A model generated the notes under the pieces. That model searched no databases and was not told the origin of the DNA. It was given only the letters and a program-made list of their open reading frames with translations. DNA of 64,000 bases from the NCBI GenBank assembly GCA_023398375.1, contig JAEWSH010000019.1, positions 124,001 to 188,000 on the forward strand, in the 5' to 3' direction. Shown one piece after another: positions 36,165 to 44,377 of this stretch (positions are counted from its first letter, which is position 1; each line of letters opens with the position of its first letter). Position numbers and translations under genes: made by a program. This DNA comes from Bacillota bacterium. GTDB taxonomy: Bacteria > Bacillota > Clostridia > Lachnospirales > Lachnospiraceae.

Positions 36165-37022
36165 GTGGCAGGTTTATTAGATGGTTTAGGACAATTTGGA
36201 TTGGAAAATTTAGAAAGTGCCAGTTTATATGAAAGTCCGGAAGAAAGTGCGCCGGTAGAGAAGTTAACACCAGAGCAGAAACAATTACAGAAAGAACAGG
36301 ATTTTATTTTTGACAAGACATACTCATGTCCGGTATGTGATCATGAGTTTAAGGTAAAAACAGTGAAGATCGGCAAGGCAAAGCTGGTAGGAACGGACTT
36401 AGATCTGCGGCCTAAATATGAAGGCATAGATATGCTTAAATATGATATTGTATTATGTCCTCATTGCGGTTACGCAGCTTTAAGCAGATATTTTAAGATG
36501 TTATCTCCTTTTCAGGCAAAGAGAATCCGTGAGATTATTTCAAAATCTTTTAAAGAGCAGAAAGAAACGAATGAAGTATATTCTTATGAAGAAGCATTGG
36601 AAAGATATAAGCTGGCACTTGCAAATACGATTGTAAAACAAGGTAAGGCAAGTGAAAAAGCATATATTTGTCTCAAAGCAGCCTGGCTTTTACGCGGTAG
36701 AAATGAAACCTTTGATCCTGGTGATGCGGAATATGAAAAGAAGAAAGCAGAGGGAGAAGCTGAAGAAAAAGAGTTCATGCGCAATGCTTTAGAAGGTTTT
36801 CTGGCTGCCAGACAGAGTGAAAGCTATCCAATGTGCGGTATGGACGAGACAACAGTGGATTACCTGATTGCGGTCATTGCAATGGATTTTGAACAATACG
36901 ATATAGCAACTAAATTAATTACAGGTATTCTGGTTGCAAATGGAACCAATCCGAGAATGAAGGATAAGGCCAGAGACTTAAGGGATATCCTGATGGCAGC
37001 AATAAAAGAACAAAAAAAATAG
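36165..37022 (+). CDS. DUF2225 protein with paired zinc-type CxxC motifs
   Basis: 285 residues. After an acidic N-terminal 50 residues comes the DUF2225 core: SCPVCDHEFKVKTVK, then LRPKYEGIDMLKYDIVLCPHCGYAAL. The two CxxC pairs likely hold zinc. The C-terminal half is helical and TPR-like (YEEALERYKLALA, AYICLKAAWLLRG). Function is not known. GTG 36165 follows TTGGAGG. The stop lies 1 bp before the MocR-type regulator gene, so the two are coupled. Confidence 0.85.
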   Translation: MAGLLDGLGQFGLENLESASLYESPEESAPVEKLTPEQKQLQKEQDFIFDKTYSCPVCDHEFKVKTVKIGKAKLVGTDLDLRPKYEGIDMLKYDIVLCPHCGYAALSRYFKMLSPFQAKRIREIISKSFKEQKETNEVYSYEEALERYKLALANTIVKQGKASEKAYICLKAAWLLRGRNETFDPGDAEYEKKKAEGEAEEKEFMRNALEGFLAARQSESYPMCGMDETTVDYLIAVIAMDFEQYDIATKLITGILVANGTNPRMKDKARDLRDILMAAIKEQKK

Positions 37023-37023
37023 T

Positions 37024-38433
37024 ATGAATGAATTGACTTTGCAATTAGATGTATCAGGTAGTATGCATCTGTATGAACAAATATACAAATACATAAAGAA
37101 TGAGATTAAAAGAGGGAAGCTTTTACAAGGAGAAAAGCTTCCCTCAACGCGCACGCTGGCAGAACATTTACAAGTGTCCAGAAGTACTGTAGACCTTGCA
37201 TATGAACAACTGGAATCAGAAGGCTATATTGAAGCAAAGCCTTGCTGTGGGTATTTTGTCTGTAAGATAGAAAATCTGTTTGATCTGCAGGAGTCAGCAT
37301 CCTATGAGAATAGATTACAAAAACAGGCAGAAATACCGTATAAAATAGATTTTGCCTTGAATGGAATTGATATGGAAGCATTCCCCATTGCGACGTGGAA
37401 AAAAGTGTACAAAAATACATTAAGCAGCCATGCAGAGGAACTATTTGGATTAGGAACTGCAAAGGGTGAACTGTCTTTAAGAAAAACAATAAGTAGATAT
37501 CTGCATTCGTCCAGAGGCGTTAACTGTTCGCCGGAACAGGTGATCATAGGTGCGGGAAATGATTATCTGCTCATTTTACTGGAGAAGATTCTTGGACGGA
37601 ACAGAATTATTGCGATGGAAGACCCGTCATATAAAAGAGCATATCGTGCATTTGAGTCTTGTCACTATGAGATTCGCACAGTACCTATGGATGCAAACGG
37701 TATACGCGCTGATATACTAAAAAGCAGTGATGCGGATATCGCATATGTCATGCCGTCGCACCAATATCCAATGGGAGTAGTCATGCCAATCGGCAGGCGA
37801 ATGGAACTTTTGAACTGGGCGATGGAGGAGAAAAACAGATATATTATAGAGGACGACTATGATAGTGAATTCCGATATAAAGGAAAACCAATACCGTCTT
37901 TACAGGCTTCTGATAAAAATGGAAAAGTAATTTACATTGGAACCTTCTCGAAGTCAATTGCACCGGCCATTCGTGTCAGTTATATGGTCTTACCGCAGAC
38001 TTTAATGGAGGCGTATGAGCGGTACGCATCATTTCTGGCATCCACAGTTTCCAGAACGGATCAGGCAATGCTAAATGAATTTATCAAAGAGGGTTTTTTT
38101 GAAAGACATTTGAATAAAATGAGGAAAAGATACAAGGCAAAGCATGATCTTTTATTAAATGAATTAAAATCTTTTGAACATAGATTCTGGGTATCAGGTG
38201 ACAATGCGGGTCTGCATCTTTTGCTTCATGCCAAAGATGAAGCGGTAGAAAAAGAGCTGGTTCAACAGGCAAAAAGAGCACACGTAAGAGTATATAGTCT
38301 GACTGAAACATTTGTAAGAAGAACAGAGCCTGAGGAAAAAGCAATTATCTTATTGGGCTATGGGGGATTATCCGAAAAAGAAATCATTAGCGGTGTGGAT
38401 ATTTTACGAAAAGCCTGGAAGATATCGACATAA
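37024..38433 (+). CDS. MocR/PdxR-family regulator (GntR HTH fused to aminotransferase fold)
   Basis: 469 residues. The GntR winged helix (about 15-75) has LPSTRTLAEHLQVSRSTVDLAY. A linker leads to a fold-type-I aminotransferase domain (about 110-465) with EDDYDSEFRY and the PLP lysine in GTFSKSIAPAIRVSYMVL. Such proteins sense PLP and control PLP or amino-acid metabolism genes. No pdxS/pdxT is adjacent, so the target is unknown. The stretch coding for KRGKLLQGEKLPS contains a perfect 13-bp inverted repeat (37112-37124 with 37133-37145). Confidence 0.92.
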   Translation: MNELTLQLDVSGSMHLYEQIYKYIKNEIKRGKLLQGEKLPSTRTLAEHLQVSRSTVDLAYEQLESEGYIEAKPCCGYFVCKIENLFDLQESASYENRLQKQAEIPYKIDFALNGIDMEAFPIATWKKVYKNTLSSHAEELFGLGTAKGELSLRKTISRYLHSSRGVNCSPEQVIIGAGNDYLLILLEKILGRNRIIAMEDPSYKRAYRAFESCHYEIRTVPMDANGIRADILKSSDADIAYVMPSHQYPMGVVMPIGRRMELLNWAMEEKNRYIIEDDYDSEFRYKGKPIPSLQASDKNGKVIYIGTFSKSIAPAIRVSYMVLPQTLMEAYERYASFLASTVSRTDQAMLNEFIKEGFFERHLNKMRKRYKAKHDLLLNELKSFEHRFWVSGDNAGLHLLLHAKDEAVEKELVQQAKRAHVRVYSLTETFVRRTEPEEKAIILLGYGGLSEKEIISGVDILRKAWKIST

Positions 38434-38442
38434 GAACATGAC

Positions 38443-38470
38443 AAAAGCGTAATCGCATGACTACGCTTTT
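38443..38470. terminator. Bidirectional terminator between convergent genes
   Basis: AAAAGCGTA pairs with TACGCTTTT across a 10-nt loop. It is A/T-rich at both ends and so can act for the MocR gene and for the acidic small protein on the opposite strand. Confidence 0.75.
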
Positions 38471-38512
38471 ATCTATAGTAAGTGAAATGGCAGACCAATT
38501 CACTGATAGAAC

Positions 38513-38848
38513 TTACATAGCATTTAAAGAACTGTCAGAATCATCATCTTCATCAAAAAATTCTTCTACTTTTTCTATATTTTCAGGTGTAGAAGCAGCT
38601 TCTGGAATTTTTTCCTCAGCAGGCTTTGCATCATCTAAATTCAAAGAAACATAGGAACGTTCTTTTTTGGAACTATCACTGGAAGTTTCGTCATTATCTA
38701 GATCTTCGCTGAAATCATCAAAATCATCGAAATCATCATCGTCCTCAAAATCGTTCTTGTCTTTATTCTGCATATAATAATAAGCACCTGCGGCAACTGC
38801 ACCTACGGCAGCAGTAAACATAAGAAATTTTCCGAATTTTTTAGCCAT
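38513..38848 (-). CDS. Small membrane-anchored protein with very acidic tail
   Basis: 111 residues from the ATG at 38848, preceded by AAAGGAG. The start MAKKFGKFLMFTAAVGAVAAGAYYYM gives one membrane span. The rest is an Asp/Glu/Ser-rich, probably unfolded tail (DDDDFDDFDDFSEDLDND, then EEFFDEDDDSD). It looks like a YtxH-type or scaffold protein; no function can be given. An upstream in-frame extension of 75 codons has no ribosome site and no conserved look and is left out. Confidence 0.75.
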   Translation of the reverse strand: MAKKFGKFLMFTAAVGAVAAGAYYYMQNKDKNDFEDDDDFDDFDDFSEDLDNDETSSDSSKKERSYVSLNLDDAKPAEEKIPEAASTPENIEKVEEFFDEDDDSDSSLNAM

Positions 38849-39103
38849 AAATGTACTCCTTTCATTCAAACTGACAGTTTTTTGACAACTGACAATTTCA
38901 TTTTTCTTATAAAATAATTGTAATACTATTTTACGGAATTGAAAAGAGAATATGCATAAATTTATTTTTATTTCATGAATTGGAGAAAAATGTAGAATAT
39001 AAAGAAGGTTGCAAAAAGGGCATTGAATTAGAGGTGTGAATATGGTATGATTGTTTTCGACTGTAATAGTCAATATAAGTATAAAGGTGCAAATACTACA
39101 TAA

Positions 39104-39715
39104 ATGAATGATAAATTTTTTGATCTAAAAAAAGAAAAACAAGATAAAATGATTAATGCGGCTTTGAAAATCTTCAGTAGAGGTGATTACAGAAGAGCAA
39201 GCACAGATGAAATTGTAAAAGAAGCCGGAATTAGTAAGGGTTTGCTATTTCATTACTTTAACAGTAAGGCGGGACTTTATGATTTTATATATGCATATAG
39301 TGTGAAGTATCTTACCATAGAACTTTATCAGACAATAAGCATTAAGGAGACGGATTATTTTGAACTGATAAAGCAAATAGAAAATGCACATTTGCGTGTT
39401 ATGAAACAGTATCCGTACATGATTACATTCCTAAAAAAAGCTGAGACAGAAGAAGATAGCGAAGTGATGCCGTTAATTCAAAAAAAGCGGAACGATTATC
39501 AGGATGAATATAGCAGGATATTTACCCGGGCAGATATGTGTGGCTGGAAGAATGGCATAGATGTGGAAATGGCTAAAAACATTATATCGTTTACAATAAA
39601 AGGGGTAGAAGAAATATTTCTGAAGAAAAGCGAATTCATACCGGAAGATTTAATTCAAATGATTGTAGAATATCTGAATCTGCTGAAACCTTCCATGTAT
39701 GAACTGAAAGAGTAA
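39104..39715 (+). CDS. TetR-family transcriptional regulator
   Basis: 203 residues. The N-terminal HTH (about 10-55) reads KMINAALKIFSRGDYRRASTDEIVKEAGISKGLLFHYFNSKAGLY in outline, the standard TetR pattern. The C-terminal helical domain (about 60-200) has no clear ligand signature. No efflux or lipid gene is adjacent, so its target is unknown. The ribosome site before ATG 39104 is weak (AAAGGTG). Confidence 0.88.
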   Translation: MNDKFFDLKKEKQDKMINAALKIFSRGDYRRASTDEIVKEAGISKGLLFHYFNSKAGLYDFIYAYSVKYLTIELYQTISIKETDYFELIKQIENAHLRVMKQYPYMITFLKKAETEEDSEVMPLIQKKRNDYQDEYSRIFTRADMCGWKNGIDVEMAKNIISFTIKGVEEIFLKKSEFIPEDLIQMIVEYLNLLKPSMYELKE

Positions 39716-39742
39716 TAATAGGCATGGAATACAGCGCTACTA

Positions 39743-40504
39743 TTATCTGGATTGTTTGTATATAGGCGCGGCAGGATAACCGCCAGCTAATTTTTGCATT
39801 CCTCGCTGAATGGCATCTTTTGAATTCTTCCAGTCAGCGTCTTTATTACGATAGTCAAATTTTTCTATAAGCCATGAAATATCTTCATGAACGCGTTCCA
39901 TATTTTTTTCCATGAGAGCGAACATAGAAGTGTAAAATTCGTTCTTTTCTTTTTCAGATAATTTGGAATCAGCCATTTCGCATAAATCGCCAAAATGAGA
40001 AAGGCAGAATCCTTTTGAATTTATTACCATTTCTTTAAAAACAGGATCCTTTTTATACATGATAAAAAAGGTATCCAGATAACGCGCATAAGTATCGGAG
40101 TATTGGCTGCAGATATAGCAGGATTTCATATTTCCGGATGTCCATATGCCAATTGCGTTCTTGCGGGCAGATGCTTTTCTGAATTTATCTTTTATAGAAG
40201 TTCTGGCAGGTTGGAATTTTTTAAATTGAGCCTGCATTTCATCACGCATTTTTTGATAATGAGTTTTTAGGATCCATGCATTTCCAAGAGTATTTCCATA
40301 ATCAAACATTTTTTGGTAATGAAAACGGCAAAATCCTTTTTTATCTGTAACTTCACGGATATTGCTTTCCATATAGGACGAACCGGAACCCAATACGAAG
40401 TCCAGCATGTCCTCTTCAATTTTTTTTTCAATATAGCAGAAGGGGCACTCATCATTAGCATGAAATGCATCATTCAGTGGTATGGTATATAATTTTTCTT
40501 TCAT
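39743..40504 (-). CDS. DUF6062-like protein with repeated CxxC/CxxH motifs
   Basis: 253 residues with four Cys motifs: ECPFCYIEK (about 20), GFCRFHYQK (about 57), MKSCYICSQY (about 130) and GFCLSHFGD (about 168). They form two similar CxxC...CxxH sets, so an internal duplication with two metal sites is likely. The family is common in Clostridia and has no known function; I name it DUF6062-like by motif look. No membrane span is present. It converges on the TetR gene with a weak 7-bp hairpin between. Confidence 0.75.
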   Translation of the reverse strand: MKEKLYTIPLNDAFHANDECPFCYIEKKIEEDMLDFVLGSGSSYMESNIREVTDKKGFCRFHYQKMFDYGNTLGNAWILKTHYQKMRDEMQAQFKKFQPARTSIKDKFRKASARKNAIGIWTSGNMKSCYICSQYSDTYARYLDTFFIMYKKDPVFKEMVINSKGFCLSHFGDLCEMADSKLSEKEKNEFYTSMFALMEKNMERVHEDISWLIEKFDYRNKDADWKNSKDAIQRGMQKLAGGYPAAPIYKQSR

Positions 40505-40719
40505 CTTTAGCTCCTGTCTGCGGTCTTTCGCCGCATAAATAGTTCAATAAGATTGTATCGGAAAGCGTTGGAAATAGCAATCACAATACGTGGTTCATAA
40601 TAAATAGCTTATTTAGTGTGGTCTGCTTGAAAAATGGGCACACAAAAGATATACTTTAACCAGATGATAGTATTAGAAATAGAAAAGTAAGAAATATCTT
40701 GCATAGGAGAGATAACATC

Positions 40720-41316
40720 ATGAATAGGAAGATTATTATAACGATAGGACGGGAATTTGGAGGAGAAGGTCATGAAATAGGGAAAGAACTCGCAGAACGA
40801 CTGGGTATTAAGATGTATGATAAAGATTTGCTTGCAATGGCGGCCAAAAGAAGTGGCCTTGCGGTCGAACATCTTGCCAATGTAGATGAATCTATTACGA
40901 ACCGTTTTCTGGAACCCTATCTGGGATTTGGAATTGGTAATGATAATTTGAACGATAAGCTATTTGCCGAAGAATCTCAGATTATCCGTGATATTGCATC
41001 CAAAGAATCCTGTATCATAATCGGTCGGTGCGCGGACTATATTTTAAAGGATGATCCGGATTGTATCCATGTATTTATTTATGCGCCGTATGAGATGAGA
41101 GTTGAGATAATTAAGAACAAACATAAGATTACGGAAGAAGCTGCAAAAAAATTAGTGAAGAAAATGGATCAGGTAAGAGATGGGTATTATACCTATTATG
41201 CCGGAAAAGGCTGGAATCGTAAGGAAGGTAAGGATATCCTCTTAAACAGAGCAAAGTTCGGTATATCAGGTTGCGTGGATATTCTTGAAGCGATGGTAAA
41301 GAACAGAATGCAATAG
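40720..41316 (+). CDS. Cytidylate kinase-like protein
   Basis: 198 residues from ATG 40720, after TAGGAGAG. The P-loop region IIITIGREFGGEGHEIGKELAERLG is the cytidylate-kinase-like type (GREFGSGG), and CIIIGRCADYILKDDPDCIHVFIYAP is the second family mark. It is shorter and more divergent than Cmk. The family is widespread in Clostridia and its phosphate acceptor is not established. It is a single gene before the D-amino-acid operon. Confidence 0.88.
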   Translation: MNRKIIITIGREFGGEGHEIGKELAERLGIKMYDKDLLAMAAKRSGLAVEHLANVDESITNRFLEPYLGFGIGNDNLNDKLFAEESQIIRDIASKESCIIIGRCADYILKDDPDCIHVFIYAPYEMRVEIIKNKHKITEEAAKKLVKKMDQVRDGYYTYYAGKGWNRKEGKDILLNRAKFGISGCVDILEAMVKNRMQ

Positions 41317-41382
41317 AAAATTGTATTTACCCGATAGCCTATATTGCATACGAATTAGTACAATTTATTATAAAAATTACTA

Positions 41383-41411
41383 TTGACGTGTGAAATAGAT
41401 TGTACTATCAT
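41383..41411 (+). promoter_or_regulatory. Promoter of the D-glutamate/5-oxoproline operon
   Basis: TTGACG (41383-41388), exactly 17-bp spacer, TATCAT (41406-41411). It opens a leader of about 215 nt that contains two strong hairpins before the first gene. Confidence 0.75.
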
Positions 41412-41444
41412 TTATATGAAAATTAAATATTGGAACGATAATTT

Positions 41445-41534
41445 CCACAATTGGACAAAGACGTCTTCTTTGCTCTGATTGTGGATTTTTTTCTATCATA
41501 GGAAATTGCTTCACAACTTCCTATGATAGAAAAA
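41445..41534 (+). promoter_or_regulatory. Tandem-hairpin leader (putative attenuator)
   Basis: Hairpin 1 (CCACAAT 41445-41451 with ATTGTGG 41478-41484, inner AAAGA/TCTTT) runs into TTTTTTT at 41486-41492 and looks like an intrinsic terminator about 35 nt after the start of transcription. Hairpin 2 (17-bp perfect stem 41488-41504 with 41518-41534) uses that T-run in its 5' arm, so the two compete. This is the layout of a transcription attenuator. No known riboswitch consensus was recognised; positions 41535-41632 hold further weak pairing and the ribosome site. Confidence 0.6.
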
Positions 41535-41632
41535 CCTCACGAGAGATTAGGGAGTTGAAGTGGACTTATCCGCTTTGTTTTGCCAGAGGGTTTCTCACGT
41601 TGTCGTTTCAAAAGTCGAAAGAGGAGAAAAGT

Positions 41633-42493
41633 ATGAAAACAGTTGGTTACTACAATGGAAAAATCGATGAATTAGAGGCAATGCAAATTCCTATGAATGA
41701 CAGGGCGATGTATTTTGGTGATGGTGTATATGATGCAACATATGCTGTTAACAGAAAGATCTTTGCACTTGATGATCATATAGATCGTTTCTTTAACAGC
41801 TTCAAATTATTAGAGATTCCTTTCCAGTATTCCAAAGAAGAATTAGCAGCAGAACTTCAAAAATGCGTTGATGTAATGGATTCAGACGGAACAGTTTTTG
41901 TATATTGGCAGACGACGCGCGGAACAGGCATCCGCAATCATGTATTTCCGGAAGGAAAACCTAATCTCTTAATATATATCATAGAATCTGAGATGAAAGA
42001 TGTATTCACACCGTTTCGATTAATTACAATGGAAGATGTTCGTTTCTTATTGTGTAACATCAAGACGTTGAACCTGATTCCAAGCTGTATTGCAAACCAA
42101 AGAGCAAAAGAAGCAGGATGTAATGAAGCAGTTCTTCACAGAGGAGAAAGAGTTACAGAGTGTGCGCATAGTAATATTAACATTATTAAAAACGGAGTAT
42201 TCATTACACCGCCTACAGATAACCTCATTTTACCTGGAATTACCAGAAAACACCTTCTTCAGATTTGTGAAGAAAAAGGGATTCCGACAGAAATCAGACC
42301 TTTTACAATGACAGAACTATTTGATTGTGACGAAGCCATTGTAAGCAGTTCAGGAGCATTATGTGTACCAGTATCTGAAATAGATGGAAAGCCTGTTGGG
42401 GGTAAAGACAAAGAAACGTTATTAAAGTTACAAATGGGCTACATTGAAAGATTCGAACAAGAAGTCGGCGTGACAGTTTATAAAAGACCATAA
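41633..42493 (+). CDS. Class IV PLP aminotransferase, D-amino-acid aminotransferase-like
   Basis: 286 residues from ATG 41633, after GAGGAGA. The fold-type-IV pattern shows MAMYFGDGVYDATYAV-like start (NDRAMYFGDGVYD), GTGIRNHVFP, the PLP lysine in CNIKTLNLIPSCIANQ, VTECAHSNINII and the LPGITRKHLL turn. The NIKTLNLIP segment is that of D-alanine/D-glutamate transaminase rather than IlvE. It would exchange D-glutamate plus pyruvate with 2-oxoglutarate plus D-alanine. It leads an operon that also encodes DUF4392, PxpB, PxpC, DUF1445 and PxpA proteins. Confidence 0.85.
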   Translation: MKTVGYYNGKIDELEAMQIPMNDRAMYFGDGVYDATYAVNRKIFALDDHIDRFFNSFKLLEIPFQYSKEELAAELQKCVDVMDSDGTVFVYWQTTRGTGIRNHVFPEGKPNLLIYIIESEMKDVFTPFRLITMEDVRFLLCNIKTLNLIPSCIANQRAKEAGCNEAVLHRGERVTECAHSNINIIKNGVFITPPTDNLILPGITRKHLLQICEEKGIPTEIRPFTMTELFDCDEAIVSSSGALCVPVSEIDGKPVGGKDKETLLKLQMGYIERFEQEVGVTVYKRP

Positions 42494-42508
42494 AAGGGAG
42501 ATCTGGCT

Positions 42509-43696
42509 ATGACGAAGGAAAAATTATCAGAATTAAATATTGGAGATAATCTGGATCAGTTAATGAATCTGGATCCCAGAGGTTATGGTGTCTGCAGAAT
42601 CCTCTATGCAGGGAGCAGAGCTCATACAGGGGAGCCCCTTACAATGCACTGTGCAAAGGAACTTGTAAAAGCGATTCAGCCGGGGGATCTTGTATATATT
42701 ATGACTGGTTTCATATTAAGACCGCATAAAGTACCGGAAATGGATGGTATCGTCAGTACAATTCTCCTTTGCAGAGCATTGGTAGAAGCGTTCAATTGCA
42801 AGCCGGTCATTATTTGTCCGGAGGATAATGTGGTCGCCATAAAGAACTGTGCTCCGGTAATAGGACTTCATTTGTATGAGGATCTTGATACTTTATGTGA
42901 TCTGCCAATGGCTATGGGAGTGATTCCCTTTACAAAGGATGCGGATGAGGCTGCGACCTGTGCAGATCATATTCTGACAATGGGAATACCCAAAGCTTTA
43001 ATTACAATTGAGGCTCCTGGTGCAAATGAATATGGTGAATATCATAATGCAATAGGCGTTAACGTAACAGAATTAGAAGCAAAGATGGACATTTTATTTG
43101 ACAAGATCAAAGCAAAGGGAATTCTTACTATGTCGATTGGAGATCTTGGCAACGAGATAGGCATGGGAACAATTGGAGAACATATCAGAAAGTATATTCC
43201 CTATACGGATAAGAATCAATGCAAATGCGACTGCAAGGGAGGAATTCTTGCGAGAACAAAAGCGGAACATATTATTACAGCGACTACTTCAGACTGGGGA
43301 TGTTTTGGACTGATAGGTGCATTGGCTTATCAATTAAAAAATATCAGAGTCATGCATGATGCTTCGATGCAGGCAGAAGTAATGACTGTTGCGTCAAGGA
43401 GCGGAATGATCGATATGACAGGCTCACTTCTTCCGGGAGTTGACGGATTTAATATTGATATGAATAGCACGATCGTAAGTCTGATGAGACAATGCGTGGA
43501 GTATGGGATTGGATATGAGAATGAAACATGGTTTGCTAACGTAATAGATAAGAACTTTTACAGATTGACCGGAGAGCCTGCCATCTGTGGAGACGTACTT
43601 TTTGAAGAAGGACTGGATGGCGCAAAAACGATAGATAGGAGCGGATATGAGCAAAGTCAGAATATTAACAGCAGGGGAATCTGCGTTATGTGTTGA
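42509..43696 (+). CDS. DUF4392 protein (D-glutamate cyclase C-terminal-type domain)
   Basis: 395 residues. The DUF4392 core spans about 20-340 with VYIMTGFILRPHKVPEMDG, PVIICPEDNV, IEAPGANEYGEYHNAIG, MSIGDLGNEIGMGTIGEHI and a Cys-rich patch QCKCDCKGG. In animals this domain is the C-terminal part of the mitochondrial D-glutamate cyclase (DGLUCY), which forms 5-oxo-D-proline from D-glutamate. The gene starts 15 bp after the aminotransferase stop. Its last 50 nt overlap the pxpB start, so the final 16 residues (with CVMC end) may be a stop-loss tail. Cytosolic. Confidence 0.85.
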   Translation: MTKEKLSELNIGDNLDQLMNLDPRGYGVCRILYAGSRAHTGEPLTMHCAKELVKAIQPGDLVYIMTGFILRPHKVPEMDGIVSTILLCRALVEAFNCKPVIICPEDNVVAIKNCAPVIGLHLYEDLDTLCDLPMAMGVIPFTKDADEAATCADHILTMGIPKALITIEAPGANEYGEYHNAIGVNVTELEAKMDILFDKIKAKGILTMSIGDLGNEIGMGTIGEHIRKYIPYTDKNQCKCDCKGGILARTKAEHIITATTSDWGCFGLIGALAYQLKNIRVMHDASMQAEVMTVASRSGMIDMTGSLLPGVDGFNIDMNSTIVSLMRQCVEYGIGYENETWFANVIDKNFYRLTGEPAICGDVLFEEGLDGAKTIDRSGYEQSQNINSRGICVMC

Positions 43697-44375
43697 ATTT
43701 GGCAATCGGATATCGACTGAGATTAATGCGGGTATCAGAGGTCTGAATCAGGAGATCTGGAAAAGAACAATCGTAGGCATAGTAGAAACTGTGCCTACGT
43801 TTCGTTCTTTAATGGTGTATTACGATTGCACAAAAATTTCATATAGGAAACTGGTGAAGAAGATAGAAAAAATATTACAGAATATAGAGTCTGATCGACC
43901 AGGAGAAAAAGTAATCGTTGAGATCCCGGTCTGCTATGAGAATCCTTATTCTCCGGATATTCAGAACGTATGTGAACATACAGGATTGAGCAGGGAAGAA
44001 GTAATTTCGCTGCATTGCGGAAAAGATTACCTGATTTATATGCTGGGATTTTTACCGGGTTTTCCTTATTTGGGTGGTATGGATGAAAGGCTGAATACGC
44101 CAAGACTTGCATCACCACGTGTAAAAATAGAGGCAGGTGCTGTAGGAATCGGTGGGGAGCAGACAGGTATCTATCCATTGGCATCACCGGGTGGATGGCA
44201 GCTGATTGGGAAAACACCAGTAAAGCCATATGATCCGGACCGCGAAGAACCTTTGTTGTATCAGGCAGGACAGTATATCCGTTTTGTCAGGATAGATGCA
44301 GTTGAATATGCAAGAATAGAGGCGTTGGTTTTGAAAAATGCTTACGTGTGCAACATCATAAAAGGAGGCGACTGA
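43647..44375 (+). CDS. pxpB: 5-oxoprolinase subunit PxpB (KipI family)
   Basis: 242 residues. The KipI/PxpB signature is clear: RILTAGESALCVEFGNRIS, LGFLPGFPYLGGMDERL and GAVGIGGEQTGIYPLASPGGWQLIG. With PxpC and PxpA it forms the ATP-dependent 5-oxoprolinase that opens 5-oxo-L-proline to glutamate. ATG 43647 follows TAGGAG and lies 50 nt inside the DUF4392 gene, so reinitiation is expected. The pxpC gene starts 2 bp after its stop. Confidence 0.93.
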   Translation: MSKVRILTAGESALCVEFGNRISTEINAGIRGLNQEIWKRTIVGIVETVPTFRSLMVYYDCTKISYRKLVKKIEKILQNIESDRPGEKVIVEIPVCYENPYSPDIQNVCEHTGLSREEVISLHCGKDYLIYMLGFLPGFPYLGGMDERLNTPRLASPRVKIEAGAVGIGGEQTGIYPLASPGGWQLIGKTPVKPYDPDREEPLLYQAGQYIRFVRIDAVEYARIEALVLKNAYVCNIIKGGD

Positions 44376-44377
44376 GT

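Noticed and set aside
38849..39073. N-terminal extension of the acidic small protein
   Set aside because: The stretch lies in the promoter zone of the divergent TetR gene, and AAAGGAG marks the internal start at 38848.
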